NCBI GenBank assembly: GCA_963575745.1
Contig: CAUYUJ010007435.1
Span: 406,974-470,973 of the forward strand
DNA: 64,000 nucleotides
Source: Prorocentrum cordatum
Taxonomy: Eukaryota; Sar; Dinophyceae; Prorocentrales; Prorocentraceae
Direction: 5' to 3'
In this document: positions 12,103-20,519 of the stretch, piece after piece
How positions within the stretch are numbered: the stretch's first letter is position 1
Layout of the letters: each line of letters begins with the position of its first letter
The notes under the pieces: model-generated
What the model was told of the DNA's origin: nothing
Databases searched by the model: none
The model's input: only the letters and a program-made list of their open reading frames with translations
Made by a program: the position numbers and the translations under genes

Positions 12103-13381
12103 TTGCCGCAGACGCCCTGGCAGCACTGAGCATCGTGTCGGCCTCCGCCGCGAGCCTCGTCTTGACGGCCTCCAGCTTCGCAGCCTCCGCGTCGTCGGGC
12201 TTCGCTGCCGCGCCAGCGCCCGCAGCCAGGCTCGTGGCCTCGGCCACCTCCGCAGCAGCAGCCGCCGCGGCAGGGGCCGCCGCGCCCGCCTCCGCAGGCG
12301 CCCCCGTGCCGACACCAGCAGCAGCTCCCGCCTGGGCCTCGCCCTGGCCTCCAGGCGTCGGAGACGTGTGCCGTCTCTTCTTGGAGACCTTCTCCTTCAT
12401 GGCGCCCAATGACTCGCGATGCTGCCTCAGCGTGTCCTGCAAGTCACCGAAGGTGGTCTTGAGCGCACCGACAAGAGCACTCATGACCAGCTTCTTGCGC
12501 CGCTCGATCTCCTTGAGGTCATTCTCGTCCATCACCCCGTCAGAGTTGTCGAACTCGGGGCCCAAGTTGACAGTGAACATGGACTCGGAAATCTCCTTCT
12601 CGTCGGCGCCCAGGAGGGCGCTCAGGTCGATCCCAGCCACAGGCGTCGGCGCTGGCGCGGGCACCACCGTCTGGAAGACCTCGGCCCGCTCCTTCTCCGC
12701 CAGCGCAAGCGCCTTGGCCGCCTCCGCGAGCGACCCCTTGCACTTCTCGAGCTCCATCGTGAGGCGCACCTGCTGCGCCCGAATCTTGTCGAAGTACGTC
12801 TGGGCCCTCTGGACCCGCGCCGTCACCTCCGTGACGCGCTGGGTGACAGGCGGACCGCCCGTCCCTCTGGTTGGCGGCTCCTCCTTGGCCGCATCCAGGA
12901 GACTCTGCGCTGCCTTGGCCTGCACGCTGCCGGGCTGCGACCTAATGAGCTCCTGCAACTGACCCCTCATGGCCGACCCGATGGCACTTGCCTTGCCGCC
13001 GCCACCAGGTGGTGCCACTGGTGGAGGGGCCTCGTTCGTGAAGGGCGACCCGCACAGGCAAGTATTCCCATACTGCTCGAGCTTGGACACCCATGCCCAC
13101 CGCGGGCATTGACTGCACTTCACTTTTCGATCATCACCTTTCCCTTTTCCAACTCCTTTCACGGGCCTGCGACCGCCTGGCGGGGGCGGCGGCGGCGAGC
13201 ACCAGAGCGGCCACGTGGGCTGGCTCGGCGGCCCAGGCCATGGCGGCAACCCGTAGAACGGGCTGGTAGGCGGCACCTGCGGCTTGGCCCCTTGGAGGCC
13301 CACTGGCAAAGGCGGCCATGGATCGGTAGGGCCCAGCTGCTGAGCCTTCCGAGCATCACGCGCCTTCTTCCCTTTTCCCAT
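12086..13381 (-). CDS. retrotransposon ORF1: Cys-motif, coiled-coil, Ala-rich protein
   Basis: 431 codons from an ATG at 13381 to TAG at 12088-12086. The N-terminus is basic and Pro/Gly-rich. A zinc-ribbon-like CSQC...CLC pair (residues about 89-111) is followed by a predicted coiled coil (about 180-245, rich in Glu, Lys, Gln and Ala heptads), an acidic stretch, a second helical region (about 290-340), a KKRR basic patch and an Ala-rich tail. This matches the expected role of a LINE ORF1, a nucleic-acid-binding packaging protein, although it has no sequence family I can name. The last codons overlap ORF2 in another frame (12102-12086). ORF2 would be reached by stop-and-restart or +1 frameshifting. 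Confidence 0.7.
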   Translation of the reverse strand: MGKGKKARDARKAQQLGPTDPWPPLPVGLQGAKPQVPPTSPFYGLPPWPGPPSQPTWPLWCSPPPPPPGGRRPVKGVGKGKGDDRKVKCSQCPRWAWVSKLEQYGNTCLCGSPFTNEAPPPVAPPGGGGKASAIGSAMRGQLQELIRSQPGSVQAKAAQSLLDAAKEEPPTRGTGGPPVTQRVTEVTARVQRAQTYFDKIRAQQVRLTMELEKCKGSLAEAAKALALAEKERAEVFQTVVPAPAPTPVAGIDLSALLGADEKEISESMFTVNLGPEFDNSDGVMDENDLKEIERRKKLVMSALVGALKTTFGDLQDTLRQHRESLGAMKEKVSKKRRHTSPTPGGQGEAQAGAAAGVGTGAPAEAGAAAPAAAAAAAEVAEATSLAAGAGAAAKPDDAEAAKLEAVKTRLAAEADTMLSAARASAANGSSL

Positions 13382-13500
13382 TTCACCGACTTTTTGTAAT
13401 CGTCACTCCTGACTCAGGACGTCAGATCCCAGCCGATATCGCGTGGAGATAGTCGGTGGCCCAGAACACCCCACCGCGCCCTCTCGGCGCCGCAGGGGGA

Positions 13501-13519
13501 CGGGGCCAAAACGGCTAGG
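13501..13519 (-). promoter_or_regulatory. possible degraded spliced-leader relic at the element's 5' end
   Basis: Read on the minus strand, this 19-nt stretch contains TAGCCGTTTTGGC, one mismatch from the core TAGCCATTTTGGC of the dinoflagellate spliced leader. It stands about 120 nt upstream of the ORF1 ATG, exactly where the (GGA)n block ends. If real, the element was copied from a trans-spliced mRNA. The match is short and degraded, so chance is not excluded. Confidence 0.35.
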
Positions 13520-14405
13520 AGGAGGAGGAGGAGGAGGAGGAGGAGGAGGAGGAGGGGAGGGGGAGGGGGAGGGGAGGGGTGAGGGAGGGGGAGGAGGGAG
13601 GAGGAGGAGGAGGAGGTAGGAGGGAGAGGGAGGAGGAGGAGAGGCGGGGAGGATGAGTAAGAGGGGGAGAGCAGGAGGAGAGAAAGGAGGAGGAGAGGAG
13701 GTAGAGAACATGCAAGTTGCGTACGGGCCATATCTGACATCCTGCCCCCTCTCACCCACCTCGTCTCGTTGTGCTGAGATGTGCTCCGCCCGCCGACGGG
13801 GTGTCCTGGCGGGCCTGGTTCCCCAAAGTGGCCCCATCGCGTGATGCGCAGTCAGAGGAGTGGAAGGGGGGGCGGATGAGCAGCAGGATGAGCAGCAGGA
13901 GGAGAAGGAGGAGGAGGAGGAGGAAGAGGAGGAGGAGGAGTAGGAGGAGGAGGAGGAGGAGGAGAAAGGCGGAGCAGCAGCAGTAGCAGCAGCAACACTG
14001 GGAGCAGGAAGGAGCAGGAAGAGCAGGAGGGGCGGGAGGAGCAAGAGAAGCACGGGAGGGTGGGGGAGGGGAAAGGAAGGGGTCGACAACGACGAGGAAG
14101 GCATCGGATCTCAATATGTGGCCCGCGCGGGGGCGAGCGCACCATTCTGAGCGAGGAGCGCATAGCGCCGATTCCGAAGTGAGGCCAGCGCTGCAGCGGG
14201 GCAGTACGAGGAACTCTCGCTGTCGCTGCGGCGCGCGAAAGAGAAAAGTGAGGAGGAGGAGGCGGAGGAGGAGGAGGAGGAGGAGGAGTAGAAGGAGGGA
14301 GCAGGGATGAGGAGAGGGAGGAAGAACAGGATGAGGGGAACGAGAAGGATGAGCGGGAGGAGCGGAAGGAGGGAGGAGGGGTGGGGGAAGGAAGAGGAAG
14401 AGGAC
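13520..14405. repeat. (GGA)n tracts with unique islands
   Basis: Purine-rich GGA/GAG arrays occupy 13520-13710, 13860-14090 and 14230-14405. Between them are about 150 bp of unique DNA (13710-13860), in which a CTGAGATGTG/CGATG-rich stretch is visible, and a GCG-rich island (14100-14230). No gene is supported. The long Leu/Ser/Pro frames on the minus strand are repeat artefacts. Confidence 0.9.
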
Positions 14406-14527
14406 CAGTGTAAACGCAATAGTATCAACGAAATTGCAATGAACCATCCCTCCAAGCTTCCTTTTTCACAGGTCCCTGTAATAATGTTGCCATCATGCTG
14501 GAAAAAAGCCCCATTGGAAGTTCCATT

Positions 14528-14710
14528 CCTGGGACAACAACGCCGCGACTAAACGAGACTGTTACGCTTTGACAATCCGGAATGGTGCCAGAACGATTTT
14601 CCTGGTACTTCAACACCGCGCATCAACGCGACTGTGGCGTCGTGCCAATCCCAGATCAGGCCAAAACACCACTCCTGGGACTTCAGCCATGCAAATCCTG
14701 GAATATACAG
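14528..14710. repeat. 73-bp degenerate tandem repeat
   Basis: Two 73-bp units (14528-14600 and 14601-14673) and the start of a third each begin CCTGG(G/T)AC and share CAAC-CCGCG, CAACGCGACTG and CCAATC-type blocks at the same offsets. The equal length with divergent sequence indicates an old tandem duplication. Confidence 0.7.
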
Positions 14711-15103
14711 TCGGGGCGTTGACCCAAGGAACCCTAAATAAGGAACGAGGCCCCTCTTTCCATAAGTTAAACTTCGATTTCCGATCGAAAACAGAAGGAA
14801 AACATGAGGCAAGCTGTGAAACTATCAAGGAACGCGGAGCCCCTCCCCAACGAAAAGGGTTCCTTCTTCAGGACCCCTACTGTATACGGCAAACCGTTAA
14901 AACGAATGTGCGCGAGTCGCTGGCTGCGCCAGCCTGACACGGACACGCGGGAGAGACTGCCGCGCCATGGCCGCGCCAACCGCGCACTCCAAAAAGCCCG
15001 CCGCGAGGAGAAACAAAAGAAGCCACGCGCAAAGCTGTGCGAGAGCACGCGTGGGGTCACGCTGGATTTCGGCCCTGCCTCTGTTCGAGTTGCACTTGGG
15101 GGA

Positions 15104-15545
15104 GGGGGGTATCTTTCGCCTGGGCCTCCTCGTGCGCGACGCTCGAGCGAGAGCAACATCTCGAAAAGGAGCCGCACTCCATCCTTGAGGCTGCTGCAAT
15201 CTTTTGGCAGGACGGATGCACGCGGCGCTGTAGGGCGATGGCCACCTGTGAACCCCGGCCGCCCCCCATCCCTGAAGCTGCTGCAGGCTGCCACAGGGGA
15301 CGTGCGCGGCGCTGCAGCGAGAGCAGCATGTTGAAAAAACCAGCCACCCTCCGTCCCTGAAGCTGCTGCAATCATTGAAAACGAACCTGCGTGGCGTTGG
15401 GGCGCGAGCCGCAATTTGGAAACGACCCGCCCTCCGTCGGTGAAGCTGCTACAGTGGGAACGACCGTGCGCCGCGCGACAGCGAGAGCCGCACTTCGAAA
15501 ACGGCCCGCCCTCCATCCTTGAAAATGTTGCAAATTTCAGGATCA
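15104..15545. repeat. about 84-bp degenerate tandem repeat
   Basis: Five unit starts resembling CTCCATCCTTGAAGCTGCTG are found at 15177, 15265, 15349, 15432 and 15511 (spacings 88, 84, 83 and 79 bp), with a partial unit before the first. Each unit also carries a GGCGCTGCAGCGAGAGC-like block. On the minus strand the units give an open frame with a recurring F-x-D/E-G-G pattern every 27-29 residues, so it could once have been coding. I treat it as a repeat. Confidence 0.75.
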
Positions 15546-15808
15546 GACATGGTGAGCCTCCTCCTCCTCCTCCTCCTCCGCCTCCTCCTCCTCCTCCTCC
15601 TCCTCCTCCTCCTCCTCCTCCTCCTCCTCCTCCTCCTCCTCCCCCTCCTCCCCCCCTCCTCCTCCTCCTCCTCCTCCTCCCTCCCTCCTCTCCTCCTTCC
15701 TCCTCCTCCTCCTCCTCCTCCTCCCCCCTCCTCCTCCTCCTCCTCCTCCTCCTCCTCCTCCTCCTCGAAAACGATCCGCATTTCAAGCTTCAGGATCAGA
15801 CATGGTGA
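15536..15808. repeat. (TCC)n microsatellite between 20-bp direct repeats
   Basis: About 220 bp of TCC/CTCC repeat is bracketed by two copies of TTCAGGATCAGACATGGTGA (15536-15555 and 15789-15808). The duplicated flank suggests that the repeat was inserted with a target duplication, or that a repeat unit was duplicated and its interior expanded. Confidence 0.85.
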
Positions 15809-15993
15809 CGAAGTCTCGGGCGGGGCGCCCGGCTCGCCCTACCGGCGCGTCTGGGGGTGCGACAGGGCGGACTCGTGTAGAAAGAAGGAGGATGGACAAG
15901 GTGAAAGAGGATTTTAGGGGAACAAAAACAAACTGAAAACAAACACATTTTAGGATTTTGGGATTTTTAGGGGAACGAAAACTGAAATACACA
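15809..15993. other. unique DNA with short AT-rich direct repeats
   Basis: TTTTAGGGGAAC followed by AAAA and CTGAAA occurs twice (about 15912-15938 and 15964-15986). This AT-rich pocket immediately precedes the foldback at 15994. No gene is seen. Confidence 0.5.
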
Positions 15994-16137
15994 TAAACTC
16001 GAAGGTCCGCGCGGATGTCTCGGATCGGCGCTGGATCCCCCTCCCTGGCGCGCGGAGCGCGCCAGGGGCGGCGCCGGAGGCGCCGCCGGGGGGTCCCGGC
16101 GCCGATCCGGAAAATCCGCGCGGACCTCCGCGAGTTT
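15994..16137. repeat. foldback inverted repeat enclosing two perfect hairpins
   Basis: Outer arms of about 48 bp (15994-16041 and 16089-16137) are imperfect inverted copies sharing GGTCCGCGCGGAT and CGGATCGGCGC blocks. Inside are two perfect short hairpins in a row: an 11-bp stem (16043-16053/16057-16067) and a 9-bp stem (16067-16075/16079-16087), both with the trinucleotide loop GGA. It resembles a foldback or MITE-like element, or DNA encoding a structured RNA. Confidence 0.8.
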
Positions 16138-16335
16138 TTATATTCATGTCATTGCTTGTCCCCCTAGATTTCGAGGAGGGGATGAGTGGGGGCGGGAGAC
16201 AGAGGAGCTGGCGGTGGAGAACAGTCCTCCGCAGCGGGCGCACCCGCCGGGAGGGGCGCGGGTGCTCGCCGAGAAGGGCGGAGGCGAAAGACGGCGCGGG
16301 CTCGCACGGCAGCCCACTGATCTCGCAGCAGAGCA

Positions 16336-16503
16336 GGAGGGTGAAGTCGGGCCTGTCCCTCTACAGGAGGAACATTCAAACATGGTAACAGAATAGCCTG
16401 GGGACGATATCTCTACTGTTCTTGGCCACAGTTGAGCATTTGTTTTTGACTATTTCCAGTTTTCCCCTCAAAATCCGCCTGTAGGGGGACACGCCCGACC
16501 TCA
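16336..16503. repeat. inverted repeat with about 30-bp arms
   Basis: The sequence around 16336-16368 (GTGAAGTCGGGCCTGTCCCT and following) reappears inverted at 16470-16503 with few differences (CCTGTAG, GGGACA, GCCCGAC and TCAC blocks conserved). About 100 bp of AT-richer DNA lie between. A small foldback element or inverted duplication. Confidence 0.65.
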
Positions 16504-16564
16504 CAGGAGGGGGTGGGGGAAGGAAAGGGCGGCAGTAGAAGCCCCCCAAGCGGGGTCGGAGGAT

Positions 16565-16715
16565 CTCGACGCATCGCCGACGCATCGCCGACGCATCGAC
16601 GAGGCATCGGCGATGCATCGGCGACGTTGGCGATGTGTGTATATATATATATATGTATATATGTATATCTCGCCGATGCATCGGCGATGCATCGGCGACG
16701 TCGGCGCGGAGAACA
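16565..16715. repeat. 11-bp self-complementary tandem repeat around a (TA)n core
   Basis: Units of GCATCGSCGAY (11 bp) run five times from about 16570, stop at a TATA/GTATAT tract (16637-16668), and resume as GATGCATCGGC twice. The unit contains the palindrome GATGCATC, so neighbouring units can pair with one another. The single-stranded-prone TA core sits at the centre. Confidence 0.75.
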
Positions 16716-16932
16716 GATCGGGCTCCGCTTTGAGCCGAATCGTCGAGGCATCGGCGATGCGGCGCGAGCCTCCGACCCCATCTGGTCTGACCCCGTCCGG
16801 GAGGCCTGGAGGCAGGGAGAGGTGCACACGTGGGAGAGGCGAGCGGGGAGATGGACGGTGGGGGCAGGCAGGGCGTGGCAGAGAGGGGGGCGTGAGCGAC
16901 TGGAGGGAGGGCGGGTGGGGAAAGGGGGGGAT

Positions 16933-17822
16933 CTCCTCCTCCTCCTCCTCCTCCTCCTCCCTCCTCCTCCTCCTCCCTTCCTCCTCCTCCTCCTCCTCCT
17001 CCTCCTCCTCCTCCTCCTCCTCCTCCCCCTCTCCTCCTCCTCACTCCTCCTCTTTCTCCTCCACCTCCTCCTCCTCCTCTCCTCCTCCTCCTCCCCTCCT
17101 CCTCCTCCTCCTCCTCCCTACTCTCCTCCCCCCTCCACCACCTCCTCCTCCTCCTCCTCCTGCCTCTTCCTCCTTCCTCCGCCTCCTCCTCCTCCTCTCC
17201 TCCTCCTCCCCTCCCTCCTCCTACTCCGCCTCCTCCTCCTCCTCCTCCTCCTCCTCCTCCCTCCTCCCTCCCTCCACCCCTCCTACCTTCTCCCTCCTCC
17301 ACCTCCTCCTCCTCCTCCACCTCCTCCTCCCCTCCTCCTCCTCCTCTCCTCCTCCTCCTCCTCCTCCTCCTCCTCCTCCTCCTCCTCCTCCTCCTCCTCC
17401 TCCTCTCCTATCCTCCCCTCCTCCTCCTCCTCCTACTCCCCTCCTCCTCCTCCCCCCCCTCCTCCTCCTCTCCATCCTCCTCCTCCTCCCTCCTCCTCCT
17501 TCCTCCTCCTCCTCCTCCTCCTCCTCCCCTCCTCCTCCCTCAACCTCCTCCTCCTCCTCCTCCTCCTCCTCCTCCTCCTCCCTCTCCTCCTCCTCCTCCT
17601 CCTCCTCCTCCTTCCTCCTCACTCCTCCTACCTCCACTTCCTCCACTCCTCCTCCTCCTCCTCCTCCTCCTCCTCCTCCTCCTCCTCCTCCTCCTCCTCC
17701 TCCGCCATCCTCCTCCTCCTCCTCCCCTCCACCTCCTCCTCCCCTCCCTCCTCCTCCTCCTCCACCTCCTCCTCCCCTCCTCCTCCTCCTCCTCCTCCTC
17801 CTCCTCCTCCTCCTCCTCCCCC
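16933..17822. repeat. 0.9-kb (TCC)n polypyrimidine tract
   Basis: About 890 bp of imperfect TCC/CTCC with no purines over long stretches, broken only by occasional A or G. All forward frames are open (Leu, Ser or Pro homopolymers), as are the reverse Glu/Arg/Gly frames. These are not genes. Mirror-symmetric polypyrimidine tracts of this length can form triplex (H-DNA). Confidence 0.95.
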
Positions 17823-18598
17823 TCGCGAAAGAGTGGCTCAGGCAACCGAGGCGCACAATCTGTTCGCTGGAGTATTCGGGCCTGTGGCTTTGGTCGCGAC
17901 GATGCCTTCGAATGAACCCATAACCGCCGATACTACAGCCCACCTCGGACAGCCAACGATCTGGGGTGCCTGGGCGCCAGACAGCGCCCCCTCGTGTCGA
18001 CAGAAAGATACAGAACGACGTCAGGTTGCGCTGCCTTGGACGTCACCTGCGGTTCTGGGCTGCGGAGTTTCTCCAGGCTGCCCTGGGGCAGTCGATGCGC
18101 TGCCACCCCACCACGGGCCCATGGCTCGGGGGACCGGGCCAGCAGCCCTGATCATGCATTGCCGACCTGAGAGTGCAGCGCTGCCAGAAGCGCCCCGCCG
18201 AGCTGCACACGTCCGCCAGCGCTGTGACTGTGTAGCATGGGGTATCGTGCCTTCTTCACGAGTTTGTTCACGACAGGTCAGGTTGGGCCCTCTGCTACCG
18301 AAATCGAACGCCGCGACGCGCCCATTGAGTTGGCGCGGGGCTCTGATTCCATCGCCAGTCGGTGCTAGACGCTACAGGCGATGCTCTTCCTACGCTCAGT
18401 GTAAGTGGACGAACCGTGTGAAGGAGGGCTATAGGCCCGCCCGAGCTCGGACGGCCAAGGGTCGACTGATGCGTTTGTGGGAGGGCCGCCATCCATCCAT
18501 AGGGAAGCCCCTGTAAGTCTAAACCTGCACGGCGAAGGCGGCTTGCGTAGTGCTATCCATCTGCGTAAGTCCTAAGTAGCACAATCCTAGCACAATCC
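17823..18598. other. unique DNA, possible exon remnants
   Basis: About 780 bp of non-repetitive DNA of normal composition. One plus-strand frame is open from the repeat to 18516, and other frames have shorter open pieces. I could not recognise a domain or convincing splice sites. It ends near a duplicated CCTAGTAGCACAATCC-like motif and a short palindrome of GGA/TCC triplets at 18600-18629. Confidence 0.4.
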
Positions 18599-18730
18599 CC
18601 CTCCTCCTCCTCCTCGGAGGAGGAGGAGGCCGTACTTACCGCCGGCAGGCCCTACTTCGTGCCCGCCTCTGGGATACCTGAAGGCAGCGCGCCTCGAGGT
18701 GCTGAAACACCGGCATGGGCCATTCCCTAC

Positions 18731-18857
18731 AGCAGGTTCGTGTCGTCCACCTCCTCCTCCTCCTCCTCCTCCTCTTCTTCCTCTGCTTCCTCTTCTTCCT
18801 CCTCCTCCTCCTCCTCCTCCTCCTCGCGAAGATTGGTACGGCAGGTTCGTGTCGTGT
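18731..18857. repeat. (TCC)n between direct repeats
   Basis: GCAGGTTCGTGTCGT occurs on both sides of an 80-bp TCC/TTCC microsatellite (about 18732-18746 and 18842-18856). This is the same architecture as at 15536-15808, with a different flank. Confidence 0.7.
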
Positions 18858-19026
18858 CGACCCGGGCGCTGGTTTCTGACACAGCGGGGATCGTTCACCC
18901 CTGAACGATCGGCCGTTTCCGCAACGTCCGATCGTTCAACGTCGACCGATTCTGGGCTGCCGCCGGCGTTCAACGTTGAACGCTGGCGGCGGGGTCGCCG
19001 CTGGTCGACACGCTACGAACCTACCT
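18838..19026. repeat. multi-hairpin foldback element
   Basis: The outer arms (about 18838-18864 and 19001-19026) are inverted copies sharing GGTTCGT and CGTGTCGACC. Inside are an 11-bp perfect inverted repeat (18902-18912/18928-18938) and a 32-bp near-perfect palindrome (18959-18990, one mismatched pair) centred on AACGTT. Three nested or serial palindromes in 190 bp are far above expectation. Confidence 0.75.
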
Positions 19027-19257
19027 TACGTGAGTGAAGAGCGAGCGGCAGGGCTGGGGGAGGGGGACGGCACAGCTAGAGAGGGGGAGGCGGGCAAGGC
19101 ACTGAGGGCTGGGGCGTGGAAAGGGGCGGCGAGGGGGATGGCGAGGGGCATCGGCGAAAACAGCACGCCATCGCTTGGCGAAGGCGCGCATGCAGGGCCA
19201 TCTCCGGCACCGTGCCCTAGAGGCACGAGTTGGAGTGTTCTCAGGCCCCTTGTTGGA

Positions 19258-19405
19258 TCCCCAAGGATTATTTGAAGGGCCTGGAACAAGGGGATCCTGA
19301 ATCCTTGAATCCTGAGGATTATTTGAAAGGCCTGCAACATTATTCAACAACCTTGAATCCTGAGGATTATTTGGAGGGCCTGGACCCAACATTGCCGAAT
19401 CTCCT
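19258..19405. repeat. about 48-bp tandem repeat
   Basis: Three units carrying GGATTATTTGAAGGGCCTG-like cores follow each other with spacings of about 51 and 48 bp. On the plus strand they read P-x-D-Y-L-x-G-L three times, every 16-17 residues. There is no other sign that they are translated. 19030-19257 is unique DNA without a supported gene. Confidence 0.7.
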
Positions 19406-19439
19406 GGGGCGCGCCGCGTCCTGGGCTCGCGGCGTCTTG

Positions 19440-19870
19440 GTCTTGGCGCATGACTTGCTCGGACCCAAGAGGGCCCCAAGACGGGACAAGAGGGTCCCGA
19501 GAGGCCTCCAAGACGGCCCAGGAGGGCCCCAAATCGCCAATCAATCGGCCCAAGACGTCCAAGCCGGCCCCAAGACGACCCAAGAAGTCTCCGAAGCGCT
19601 TCACGAGAGCCCCAAACATGTTCCTCTGGTGCTTCAATGTGTTTGGGGTTCTCGATGCTTCGAGCTTCCGACCCTCCACGGTGACCCAAGAGGCCCCCCA
19701 AACCGCCCCGAGGTGGCCCGAGAGGACCCCCAGACGGCCCGAGAGGGATCCAAGACGGCCCCGGGGGCGCACCCGTCGGCCCACGAGGGCCCGAAGACAG
19801 CCCCAAAGAGGGGCCCAAGAGGGGTAATGCGAACCGAACGCCCGAGGATTTTCCGCCCCGAGAGCCCCAA
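19440..19870. repeat. CCAAGACGGCCC-type dispersed repeat, copy 1
   Basis: A GC-rich block of about 12-bp units (GGCCCCAAGACG, CCCAAGAGGCCT and variants). It aligns with the blocks at 57.8-58.5 and 59.1-59.9 kb over the same landmarks: the start at CTCGGACCCAAGAGGG, a central AT-richer insert with TTCCGACCCTCCA (about 19668), and an end at GGGCCCAAGAGGGG followed by AATGCGAACCGAA. On the minus strand it reads as repeating G-P-S-W-G-x-L-G. Probably a dispersed repeat family and not a protein. Confidence 0.8.
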
Positions 19871-19899
19871 GAGACCACAATCGGAAGCTGGGCCACCGT

Positions 19900-20250
19900 G
19901 GCTGCTAAAACGGCCCTCCCGGAAGGAAAAAACAGCTTCCCGGAAGGAGGCGCGGCACGCGAAACAGCCAACAGGCTGCTTCACGGAAGGACGAGGACAA
20001 CTTCCCGGAGGTCGACTTTGGCAGCCACGGATTTCGCAGCCCGTGCCCGGCTCCCGACACAAGGCGGCCCCAAGAGGCCCCCAGGAGGCACGGATGGGGC
20101 ACCCAGGAGGCCTCAAGACGGTCCGCGAGAGGCCCCCGAGAGGCCCCCCCCCCGCGACGTCCCAACGCAAACCCTCGAGGCCTTTGGCCCGCGGCCCTGC
20201 CACGGCGGCGGGAAGTCCGGTGCCGCGCCCTGGCGCTGCGCCCCTCGGGG
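19900..20250. other. GC-rich DNA with TTCCCGGAAGG palindromes
   Basis: The short palindrome CTTCCCGGAAGG and partial versions occur near 19917, 19939, 19981 and 20010. Further GGCCCCAAGAGG units follow at 20060-20150, so this may be the degenerate end of the preceding repeat family. No gene is supported. Confidence 0.4.
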
Positions 20251-20285
20251 CGGCGAGCATGCCGAGGCACGTCCGAGGTGGCCTC

Positions 20286-20454
20286 CCACCCTCCATCTTC
20301 CGCACCTTCCGCGCGGCAGGTTCCACGCCGCGGCGGCCGCCGCCGCGGCCGCCACTGCGGCTTCCGCCGAGGCCGCAGCATCGGCTTCGGCGGCGGCGGC
20401 GTCCGCCGCGGCGCGGCACCTGCCGCGCGGAAGGTGCGGAAGGTGGAGGGCGAG
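20286..20454. repeat. inverted repeat with about 60-bp arms
   Basis: The left arm (20286-20345) and right arm (20394-20454) are inverted copies sharing TTCCGCACCTTCCGCGCGG and CCGCGGCGG blocks, separated by about 48 bp of GCC/GGC-rich DNA that can itself fold. Consequently both strands encode the same short peptide motif in long open frames. Those frames are not independent genes. A (GGA)n tract (20457-20515) follows. Confidence 0.75.
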
Positions 20455-20519
20455 GGAGGAGGAGGAGGAGGAGGAGGAGGAGGAGGAGGAGGAGGAGGAG
20501 GAGGAGGAGGGAGGAGGCA

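Larger units (their letters stand above)
7400..13519 (-). mobile_element. non-LTR (LINE-type) retrotransposon, 3' end lost in gap
   Basis: A minus-strand element with the standard two-ORF plan of APE-type LINEs that carry RNase H: ORF1 (13381-12086), then ORF2 (12102 into the gap). A 5' leader of about 120 nt runs from 13519 and begins with a degraded spliced-leader-like motif. The 3' UTR, tail and target-site duplication are not visible because of the gap. ORF2 is free of stops for more than 1,560 codons, so the copy is young. However, the first catalytic Asp of RT motif A is replaced, so the copy itself is probably not autonomous. Its base composition is even and unlike the surrounding microsatellites. 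Confidence 0.85.

Noticed and set aside
6781-12315. Single 1,844-codon ORF2 running through the gap
   Set aside because: 100 N is a placeholder, so frame continuity is meaningless; the first 71 codons lie over ORF1 and are Arg-rich read-through before the ATG at 12102.
16513-18516. 667-codon Leu/Ser/Pro protein
   Set aside because: Two thirds of it is (TCC)n; only the last 230 codons are unique and they show no domain.
19258-19405. P-x-D-Y-L-x-G-L repeat protein
   Set aside because: Three units only, with differing lengths, no flanking coding sequence, and nearby DNA is repeat; kept as a tandem repeat.
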